Origin: Kluyvera ascorbata_C
GTDB taxonomy: Bacteria > Pseudomonadota > Gammaproteobacteria > Enterobacterales > Enterobacteriaceae
NCBI RefSeq assembly: GCF_044197065.1
Contig: NZ_JBIQOI010000012.1
Span: forward strand, 1-64,000
DNA length: 64,000 nucleotides
Direction: 5' to 3'
Below are positions 26,909 to 33,532 of the stretch, piece by piece (the first letter of the stretch is position 1; the number at the start of each line of letters is the position of its first letter). The translations under genes were made by a program, and so were the position numbers. A model generated the notes under the pieces. That model saw only the letters and a list, made by a program, of their open reading frames with translations. It searched no databases and was not told where the DNA came from.

Positions 26909-26949
26909 ACCTTACCTCTATCAATCGCGTGTCATTATTGTTGTGTTGT

Positions 26950-26981
26950 GAACATCTATCCGTTTAGACGTCTGGATGTAA
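26950..26981. promoter_or_regulatory. MetJ operator (four tandem met boxes) upstream of metF
   Basis: Tandem eight-base repeats GAACATCT, ATCCGTTT, AGACGTCT and GGATGTAA; the third is a perfect met-box consensus. The site is 42 bases or more upstream of the metF start, on its promoter side. Confidence 0.82.
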
Positions 26982-27181
26982 AAATGCCGCAAAAGCGGGC
27001 AGGCGTCAATAGAAAAATCCGCGTAAAAAGTGAGTTATCTGCAATCAAGATGAAAAATATTCACCTCACCCGCTAACGGAGCAGGCTGTGCTGCCAGAAG
27101 ACCATTTTCCACGCATAAATAGCCGGGTTAGCCTTTGAGACTCGCGCCACCCAGTCATATTAACCACACCTTTACTATGGC

Positions 27182-27301
27182 ATAAAATTTGAGAACTAGA
27201 TCTCATATTTTTCACGCATCCACCGACTAAACAAAAATTCCATTGCAGACGTTAATGACTTGTTTCACGATAAGTAGAACGTTCTACTAAAACGTTATAC
27301 T
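27182..27301 (+). promoter_or_regulatory. Control region of the MalX-like PTS gene
   Basis: The gap 26982-27361 has no gene. It contains a perfect dyad TGAGA-N6-TCTCA (27190-27205), which resembles a degenerate CRP site, and a perfect 16-base palindrome AGTAGAACGTTCTACT (27273-27288), which looks like a LacI-family operator with the central CG pair. TATACT at 27296-27301 could be the -10 box, which would place the palindrome over the -35 region, consistent with repression by the LacI-type protein encoded downstream. Confidence 0.6.
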
Positions 27302-27361
27302 CACTATAAACAGGGTTACTAAAAGCACGCACGAAGAGGCGTCTGCTCGGGGGAAATCAGT

Positions 27362-28861
27362 ATGAGTCTGATTCAAAGTGTTGTTAAATCGCTTTCCAAA
27401 TTGTCGATGATTGGCCGCGCGCTGATGCTGCCGATCTCGCTTCTGCCCGCGGCGGGTTTGCTGCTGGCGTTCGGGGATAAATTCCATCTGCCGCTGATGA
27501 TGAACGCCGGTGGGATTATCTTCGACAACCTGCCGATGCTTTTTGCTATCGGTTCTGCAGTCGGCCTGGCCTCTGAGTCAGGTATTGCGGCGCTGTCCGC
27601 CGCCGTTTCTGTCTTTGTCACCAACATCACCATCAGTACCGTGCTCGGCATTACGCCGGAAATGGCGGGACAAGGTGGGAAATATGCGATGGTGGTGGGT
27701 ATTCCCACCCTGCAGATGGGCGTGTTTGGCGGACTGATTTGCGGCATCCTGGCGGCATGGTGCTATAACCGTTTCCACAAAATGCAGCTGCCAGAATTCC
27801 TCGGCTTCTTCTCCGGCAAGCGCTTCGTGGCAATTGCTACCGCGCTGCTGTCGTTCGCGCTCGGCTTGATCCTGCCATACATCTGGCAGCACATTCAGGC
27901 GGGTATCGACGCGCTGTCTGTGGTGATCAACGGTGATAACCAGGCGGCCTCGACCTTTATCTTCGGGCTGGTTGAACGTGCGCTGATTCCACTCGGCCTG
28001 CACCACATCTGGTATCCGTCTTTCTGGTACTCCTTCGGTGATTACACCACCCATACCAGTCAGGTGATCCACGGTGACCAGACCATCTGGTTCAAAATGC
28101 TGGAAGAAGGGGTGAAATCCTTCAGCAGCGATACCTACCAGAACGCCGGTAAATTCATGCAGGGCGAGTTCCCGCTGATGCTGTTCGCGCTGCCAGCGGC
28201 CTGTCTGGCGATGTACCACGAAGCGCACACCAAGAATAAAAAAATCGCTGCCGGTATCCTGTTCTCCGCTGCGCTGACCTGCTTCCTGACCGGGATCACC
28301 GAGCCGGTTGAGTTCACCTTTATCTTTGTGGCGCCGATTCTCTACGTCTTCAACGCCATTATGGCTGGTCTCTCCTACATGGTGATGTACCTGCTGCATG
28401 CGCACATCGCCAAGTCGTTCTCGGCCGGGCTTATCGACTACATCTCCTTCGGGATCCTGCCGTCGTTTAACGGCTACCAGACCAACTTCCTGAATGCGAT
28501 TATCGTCGGTATTCCGATGGGGCTGATTTACTACTTCACCTTCCGCTTTGTGATTCGCCGTTTCGACGTCAAAACGCCGGGCCGTACGGAAACCACGGTC
28601 AGCGCCAACGACAAAACTGACGAAGACCTGGCAACGGAGATTATCGACCTGCTGGGCGGCGAACAGAACATCGCGTCCGTAGGTTCCTGCATTACCCGTC
28701 TGCGTCTTGAAGTGACGGATAAAGGGACAGTGGACAAAGATGGGCTGAACAATATCGGTGCTCGTGGCGTCGTTTTCGTCGGCGATCACGGAATTCAGGT
28801 AATATTTGGCGCACGAGCGCAATTTATCGCAGAAACCATGTCGACGATGATTGGCAAATAA
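27362..28861 (+). CDS. PTS EIICB transporter of the glucose/maltose (MalX-like) family
   Basis: A 499-residue membrane permease fused to an EIIB domain. The EIIC part (about 1-400) has eight or more hydrophobic segments with the family motifs GLHHIWYPSFWYSFG near 213-227 and GITEPVEFTFIF near 310-321. A linker precedes the EIIB domain, whose phosphoacceptor is C443 in GSCITRLRL. No EIIA is encoded nearby, so it would use the general glucose EIIA. No phospho-glycosidase, MalY-like enzyme or other catabolic gene accompanies it, so the sugar cannot be named. It is the first gene of the accessory block and shares a regulator arrangement with malX/malI. Confidence 0.85.
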   Translation: MSLIQSVVKSLSKLSMIGRALMLPISLLPAAGLLLAFGDKFHLPLMMNAGGIIFDNLPMLFAIGSAVGLASESGIAALSAAVSVFVTNITISTVLGITPEMAGQGGKYAMVVGIPTLQMGVFGGLICGILAAWCYNRFHKMQLPEFLGFFSGKRFVAIATALLSFALGLILPYIWQHIQAGIDALSVVINGDNQAASTFIFGLVERALIPLGLHHIWYPSFWYSFGDYTTHTSQVIHGDQTIWFKMLEEGVKSFSSDTYQNAGKFMQGEFPLMLFALPAACLAMYHEAHTKNKKIAAGILFSAALTCFLTGITEPVEFTFIFVAPILYVFNAIMAGLSYMVMYLLHAHIAKSFSAGLIDYISFGILPSFNGYQTNFLNAIIVGIPMGLIYYFTFRFVIRRFDVKTPGRTETTVSANDKTDEDLATEIIDLLGGEQNIASVGSCITRLRLEVTDKGTVDKDGLNNIGARGVVFVGDHGIQVIFGARAQFIAETMSTMIGK

Positions 28862-28881
28862 TCATAAGATTATGATCGGTT

Positions 28882-28917
28882 GGAGGTTCCCGTTACGGAT
28901 GGGAGCCTCCTTGTTTT
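28882..28917 (+). terminator. Weak terminator or attenuator after the PTS gene
   Basis: Stem GGAGGTTCCC (28882-28891) pairs with GGGAGCCTCC (28901-28910) with one mismatch, followed by TTGTTTTG. The poor T tract suggests partial read-through into the downstream regulator. Confidence 0.5.
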
Positions 28918-28951
28918 GCGTGGATTGGCGTGACGGCTCAGGGAGTGATTT

Positions 28952-29968
28952 TTGAAGAAGGTCAGCATAATTGATGTCGCGAAGCGAGCGGGCGTGTCGG
29001 TTTCTACCGTATCGCTAGTGCTTCGCCAGAAAGGCAAAATCTCCGATGCCACCATCGAAAAAGTGCAGGCTGCCATCCATGATCTGGGCTACGTCCACAA
29101 CGTCGCCGCCGCCAACCTCCGTTCGAACACCTCCAACCTGATTGGCCTGATCCTACGCGACTTCAGCGACAGCTTTTCCATCAAAGTGATGGCGAGCATC
29201 GTCCAGGAGCTGGAAGCACAGGGCTATATGGTTTTTCTCGGTCAGCCGCTGAACGAGCATGAACACCTGGAACGCTGCCTACTGTCTTTCAAGCAACAAG
29301 GGGTTGCCGGGGTTATCTATCTGGCTTCCGATTCCCGCCGCGATACGTTACCCGCGCAAATTCGTCAGTGCCCGCTCCCGCTGGTCGTCGTCTCACAGTC
29401 GCCGATTAAAGATGAGTGCAACCGCGTGCTGCGCGATAACCAACAGGCGGCCAGCCTGGCAACGCGCTATCTGCTGGAACGCGGTCATCGCTATATCGCC
29501 TATCTCGGCGGTCTGGAAAACTGCCTTATCCGCCAGCAGCGCCTGGTGGGCTTTCGCAGTACCCTCACCCGCCTTGGGATCACCCATCGCGAAGAGTTCA
29601 GCCCCGCCTGCGGCGACGATACCTATGCCGCCAGCGTCGCCACGCGCCAACTGCTGGAAAACAACAACGCCATTACCGCGCTGCTGTGTCATTCACCGGA
29701 TGCAATGATCGGCTGTATCGATGGGATTCATAAAGTGGGGCGCACGGTAGGGAAAGACGTTTTCCTAACGCAGCAGGTTGCCCTCATTGGCTTTGAAGAT
29801 ATGCTGCATATCAACCTCACCTCGCCGGCCTTTACCTATGTCTCTTCCGCCAGCGAAGAGACCGGACGGCAGGCGGCCACGCTGATGATCCGCAAGCTCA
29901 AAGAGCCTGCGCTACAGAATCAGTCGATTACGCTTTCCGGTCAGTTAGTGACGCGCGAGTCGGCCTGA
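28952..29968 (+). CDS. LacI-family repressor, MalI-like
   Basis: A 338-residue regulator with an N-terminal LacI helix-turn-helix (SIIDVAKRAGVSVSTVSLVL, about 5-24), hinge helix (VAAANLRS, about 50-57) and periplasmic-binding-protein-like sensor core. Overall wording resembles E. coli MalI. It appears to start at TTG (28952) eight bases after GGGAGTG. It lies downstream of the PTS gene on the same strand, so the most economical target is the palindrome at 27273-27288. Its last 28 bases overlap the convergent LysR-type gene. Confidence 0.85.
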   Translation: MKKVSIIDVAKRAGVSVSTVSLVLRQKGKISDATIEKVQAAIHDLGYVHNVAAANLRSNTSNLIGLILRDFSDSFSIKVMASIVQELEAQGYMVFLGQPLNEHEHLERCLLSFKQQGVAGVIYLASDSRRDTLPAQIRQCPLPLVVVSQSPIKDECNRVLRDNQQAASLATRYLLERGHRYIAYLGGLENCLIRQQRLVGFRSTLTRLGITHREEFSPACGDDTYAASVATRQLLENNNAITALLCHSPDAMIGCIDGIHKVGRTVGKDVFLTQQVALIGFEDMLHINLTSPAFTYVSSASEETGRQAATLMIRKLKEPALQNQSITLSGQLVTRESA

Positions 29969-30849
29969 ACCACATCCACAAGCCAGGCAAGGCGCGCCGC
30001 ATTTTCCGGTAACGTCACCAGACCACACTGCACGCAAAGCGCCACTTCATTAATCGGCCTGAACGCCACGCCCTGACGCTGAATGGCAGAAAATGAGGCA
30101 GGAAACAGGCTCAGCCCTTCACCGCGGGCGATGCGCGCCAGCAGCACATCGTGCTCCAGAGGTTCTTCAATGTAGGTTGGGACATAACCCGCACGACGGA
30201 AAATATCGCGGGTAAAGTCGAAGAACGCCGGATTACGTTCGCGTTTAAACCAGAATAGCGGCCTGCCGTTCAGCATGCTCAACGTCAGTTGCTTTTGTTC
30301 CGATTCAGCCCATTGAACCGGCAGCGCCGCAATCAGCGGTTCCTCCCGACTAAGCCGCGTCACGCTGAGCCCCGAGGTTTCCAGCGGTAGCGCCACCAGC
30401 GCGGCATCCAGTTTTCCCCGTCGCACCTGACGCACCAGCTCCGGCGAGCCGTGTCGCACCACGTGCAGCGTCTCCACCTGTACTGCCAGCGCCGTTTCCA
30501 GCGCGGCAAAAACGCCCTGCTCAAACGCGGTGGTTAGCCCCATACGCAGCGACGGTGTGCCAGACTGAGCGAGCTGGCTCAAAGCGGTATAGGTTTCATC
30601 CTGCTGCGCCAGCAGCGGGTGAATAATCTCCAGCACCCGCCGCCCCTCAGCCGTTAAGGTCAGCCCCTTGGTATGGCGGACAAAAAGCGTCACCCCCAGC
30701 CGCTCTTCAAGCTGGCGAATGTGGCGGCTCAGCGGTGGTTGTGACATATACAGTCGGTCAGCCGCGCGGCGCATGTTGTTCTCTTCCGCCACCACGGCAA
30801 AGTAACGCAGCAGGCGGATATCGAGAGCATGTAGGGGAGAAGTAGTCAT
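29941..30849 (-). CDS. LysR-family transcriptional regulator
   Basis: A 302-residue LysR-type protein. The winged helix-turn-helix is at about 15-45 (VVAEENNMRRAADRLYMSQPPLSRHIRQLEERLG in pieces), followed by the effector-binding domain. The segment MSQPPLSRHIRQLE is typical of the CatR/BenM-like subgroup that responds to aromatic breakdown products. It is divergent from a carboxymuconolactone-decarboxylase-family gene and shares the operator at 30848-30876 with it. The effector is unknown. Confidence 0.88.
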   Translation of the reverse strand: MTTSPLHALDIRLLRYFAVVAEENNMRRAADRLYMSQPPLSRHIRQLEERLGVTLFVRHTKGLTLTAEGRRVLEIIHPLLAQQDETYTALSQLAQSGTPSLRMGLTTAFEQGVFAALETALAVQVETLHVVRHGSPELVRQVRRGKLDAALVALPLETSGLSVTRLSREEPLIAALPVQWAESEQKQLTLSMLNGRPLFWFKRERNPAFFDFTRDIFRRAGYVPTYIEEPLEHDVLLARIARGEGLSLFPASFSAIQRQGVAFRPINEVALCVQCGLVTLPENAARLAWLVDVVQADSRVTN

Positions 30850-30876
30850 ACCGAAAAGGTATCACGAAATCGGTAT
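30848..30876. promoter_or_regulatory. Putative LysR-type operator
   Basis: ATACC-GAAAA-GGTAT (30848-30862) is a perfect 15-base dyad containing the T-N11-A motif of LysR-family sites, with a further half-site GGTAT at 30872-30876. It overlaps the start codon of the LysR gene, which suggests autoregulation, and lies about 60-90 bases upstream of the divergent target gene. Confidence 0.55.
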
Positions 30877-30937
30877 TATCCAAATGAATCCACGCGCTCT
30901 ATCTTCTCGTCATACGCTAACGAACGAGGGATTTATC

Positions 30938-31309
30938 ATGGATTCAGAACGCTATATTACCGGTCAGAAAATGCTGCAACAGGTTGATGGGAAAGGTGGG
31001 AATGCCGTTGTCGATAGCCTGAAGGACATCGCGCCCGACTTCGCCCGCTATCTGCTTGAATTCCCGTTTGGCGATATTTATGCACGTCCGGGGTTGGACC
31101 TTCGCAGCCGGGAAATTGCCACCGTTGCCGCGCTCACCGCCATGGGTAACGCCGCACCGCAGCTTAAGGTACACATCGCCGCTGCGCTGCACGTTGGCTT
31201 AACGCAGGAAGAGATTATTGAGGTGATAATGCAGATGGCGGTTTATGCGGGATTTCCAGCGGCGCTAAACGGCCTGTTCGCCGCAAAAGAGGTGTTTGGG
31301 CGACGGTGA
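30938..31309 (+). CDS. Carboxymuconolactone decarboxylase (AhpD-like) family protein
   Basis: A 123-residue all-helical protein of the CMD family, starting at ATG 30938 after GAGGG. The family core is visible: LDLRSREIATVAALTAMGNAAPQLKVHIAAALHVGLTQEEI in parts (about residues 53-90) and the closing helix with AVYAGFPAALNG (near 103-114). It lacks the CxxC pair of peroxidase members such as AhpD, so it more likely belongs to the decarboxylase-like branch. Divergent from the LysR gene, which probably controls it. The substrate is not known. Confidence 0.85.
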   Translation: MDSERYITGQKMLQQVDGKGGNAVVDSLKDIAPDFARYLLEFPFGDIYARPGLDLRSREIATVAALTAMGNAAPQLKVHIAAALHVGLTQEEIIEVIMQMAVYAGFPAALNGLFAAKEVFGRR

Positions 31310-31481
31310 CTATTTATACTCGATATATTATTTTCACCACCAGCAAATTTCTATATATATTCCGTACGGAATACGATTTTTATTTAATTTCGATAAGCAT
31401 CAATAGCTAATGCATTAGCCCACTTTTTCCATTATCAAATATCCACGCAAGGAAAATCAGACGCGGATAAAGGCAAAGGGA

Positions 31482-33227
31482 ATGGGCGATATTATTTACC
31501 TGCGAATAACAGGTGAAAGGCAAGGGGGTATTTCGGCGGGGTGCGGGACCGATGCATCGGTAGGTAATCGCAGGCAACGCGGACATGAAGACGAGATATT
31601 TGCTTTTTCTCTCATTAATGCGCTGAGCCGTACAGGAAATGGCATTAATCTTCAGAACCTGCGTTTTACCAAATTAATCGATAAAAGCACCCCGCTATTT
31701 TGTAATGCAATCACTAATAACGAAAGGCTGTTTATTGAAATTGATTTCTGGCGAATAAACCGAACCGGCAGATGGGATCGCTATTATTACATTGAGCTGA
31801 GAAATGCTTCGGTAACCAACATTCGCACGCGGGTTACGCTTAACGCGCTTGATACCGAAGATATTTCGCTGGCGTATGAATATATTCTCTGCAAGCACCT
31901 TATCGCTGGCACTGAATCCGATTATCTGGCATTTCCCGATGAATATAATCATCTGTTTATACCACACCGTTCCCAGCCGCTCGCTACCCCTAAACCTGCG
32001 ACGCTAAAACAACCACCACCCGCCCCTGAAATCACCCCTGTTTACGCCAAATCTTGCCTGAAAGCAAAAGGATGTACGGATGCCGGAAACGCAGCAGAAC
32101 CGGCAGCAAATTTTGGCCAGATGGCGATATTTGCCCAACCGGTGGTCGATGATTGTTGCGGATATGATCATCCTGTAGAAGCCTCTGGCGCACCACTGGC
32201 TCTCGGCAGACTAACGCAGATCTGGGGCGAATGGTCGCTGAGTGGCACACTCGGTGCGGCAAGAGCAATACCATGGATAGGCGCACTGGCCTCCGCTCTG
32301 TATATCCCATCGACCGGTAAAGGCAGTGCTCGTGTCCCCGGACGCGATGAATTCTGGTACGAGGAAGAATTACGGAAAAAGGCGCTTACCAGAGATACAG
32401 CCACTACCCGAGTCCGTTTCTTCTGGGGAACCGATATCCACGGAAAGCCGCAGGTTTACGGTGTGCATACCGGCGAAGGCACGCCGTATGAAAATGTGCG
32501 CGTCGCCAATATGCTGTGGAACAGCAATACTCAGCGTTACGAATTCACACCCGCCCACGGCGCAGACGGGCCGCTGATTACCTGGACGCCGGAAAGTCCG
32601 CAGAACGGTGATATCCCCGCCCATACGGGCAACCATGCTCCGCCAATCGACCAGCCGACGATTCTGGTTAATCCCATCCCGGAAGGCCAGGGCGAATACA
32701 CCACGCCGCCGCTCCCGGTGCCAGATATCGCCGATTTTAACGATTATATTCTGGTATTTCCGGCAAATTCCGGGGTTCAGCCAATTTATGTTTATCTTAA
32801 AACAGCCAGGGATGAACCGGGTATGGCTACAGGAAAAGGTGAAATTTTGTCTGACAATGGCCATTGGCTGGAAACAGCAAATTCCGGGCTTGGGGCACCA
32901 ATACCCATACAAGTTGCAGATAAATTGCGGGGAAGAACTTTTCGCAACTTCGACCATTTCAGGGAGGAGTTCTGGCTTGCGGTGTCAGAATGCCCTGAAC
33001 TTTTAAGACAGTTTACCAAATCTAACCAGACGATCATTAAGAGTAAAGGTGCACCATTTGTCATTGAAGAACAGGCAATTGGAGGACGTGAGCTTTTCGA
33101 GTTACACCACATAGAACAAATTCAATACGATGGGCCCGTTTACGACATCGATAACTTACGAATTAACACCCCACGTAACCACATTCGTATTCATAAAGAG
33201 AAAAATAAATGTTTAAAGAACACTTAG
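31482..33227 (+). CDS. Hcp-fused effector: type VI secretion Hcp domain, S-pyocin region and colicin-type HNH DNase
   Basis: A 581-residue modular toxin. Residues 1 to about 160 form a complete Hcp tube-subunit domain (N-terminal IIYLRITG, GHEDEIFAFSL, IDKSTPLFCNAITNN), the size of a free Hcp. A proline-rich linker (165-185) leads to a cysteine-containing segment (C192, C198, C225, C226), a glycine-rich hydrophobic stretch (about 254-276) and a Pyocin_S region (about 300-435, with ITWTP at 366-370). The C-terminus (441-575) matches the DNase domain of colicins E2/E7/E8/E9: GAPIPIQVADKLR, then HNH residues H542, H543, H567 and H571 at the E9 spacing. The protein should be delivered by a type VI apparatus into rival cells, where it degrades DNA. 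The immunity gene overlaps its end by 19 bases. Confidence 0.93.
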   Translation: MGDIIYLRITGERQGGISAGCGTDASVGNRRQRGHEDEIFAFSLINALSRTGNGINLQNLRFTKLIDKSTPLFCNAITNNERLFIEIDFWRINRTGRWDRYYYIELRNASVTNIRTRVTLNALDTEDISLAYEYILCKHLIAGTESDYLAFPDEYNHLFIPHRSQPLATPKPATLKQPPPAPEITPVYAKSCLKAKGCTDAGNAAEPAANFGQMAIFAQPVVDDCCGYDHPVEASGAPLALGRLTQIWGEWSLSGTLGAARAIPWIGALASALYIPSTGKGSARVPGRDEFWYEEELRKKALTRDTATTRVRFFWGTDIHGKPQVYGVHTGEGTPYENVRVANMLWNSNTQRYEFTPAHGADGPLITWTPESPQNGDIPAHTGNHAPPIDQPTILVNPIPEGQGEYTTPPLPVPDIADFNDYILVFPANSGVQPIYVYLKTARDEPGMATGKGEILSDNGHWLETANSGLGAPIPIQVADKLRGRTFRNFDHFREEFWLAVSECPELLRQFTKSNQTIIKSKGAPFVIEEQAIGGRELFELHHIEQIQYDGPVYDIDNLRINTPRNHIRIHKEKNKCLKNT

Positions 33228-33484
33228 AAAATTATACTGAAGCTGAGATGTTAGATTATCTTCATGAATTTTTTGATAATCCTGAAGATTTAAAGGGACA
33301 GGATCTGACTGAACATTTCAGTCAGCTAGTAAGACATTTAATTAAGATTACTAACCATCCTGAGGGTAGAGATCTTGTTTTTAACCCTCCAGGTGATAGA
33401 GAAGATTCACCTGAAGGGATTATGCGAGAAATCAAAAAATGGCGGAAATCCCAAGGACTCCCGCTCTTTAAAGACACCGAATAA
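33209..33484 (+). CDS. Colicin E-type DNase immunity protein
   Basis: A small acidic protein of 91 residues of the Im2/Im7/Im8/Im9 four-helix family. Typical features are YTEAEMLDYL near the N-terminus (9-18), the helix III segment NHPEGRDLVFNP (49-60) and REDSPEGI with KKWRKSQGLPLFK (64-88). It should bind and block the DNase domain of the preceding Hcp fusion, protecting the producer and its kin. The Tyr-Tyr pair of helix III in Im9-type proteins reads Phe-Asn here (58-59). The gene is clearly richer in A+T than the neighbouring core genes, suggesting acquisition together with the toxin tip. Confidence 0.92.
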   Translation: MFKEHLENYTEAEMLDYLHEFFDNPEDLKGQDLTEHFSQLVRHLIKITNHPEGRDLVFNPPGDREDSPEGIMREIKKWRKSQGLPLFKDTE

Positions 33485-33493
33485 CGTTTTTAC

Positions 33494-33528
33494 CGTTGGC
33501 CGGATAAGCGCAGCGCCATCCGGCAACC
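33494..33528. repeat. REP unit between the immunity gene and metL
   Basis: A single REP palindrome with GGCCGGATAAG...ATCCGGC core, lying five bases before the metL stop. It marks the right-hand boundary of the accessory block. Confidence 0.85.
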
Positions 33529-33532
33529 CAAA

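Noticed and set aside
27578..28822. 414-codon frame opposite the MalX-like PTS gene
   Set aside because: Arises from codon bias of the coding strand; the sense protein has clear EIIC and EIIB motifs and the antisense product shows no known family.
31310..33532. A colicin or S-type pyocin operon released by lysis
   Set aside because: The N-terminus is an Hcp domain rather than a translocation/receptor-binding domain, and no lysis gene or LexA box is seen, so type VI delivery is the better reading.
26909..33532. Prophage or integrative element boundaries
   Set aside because: No integrase, tRNA attachment site, transposase or flanking direct repeats could be found in the interval.
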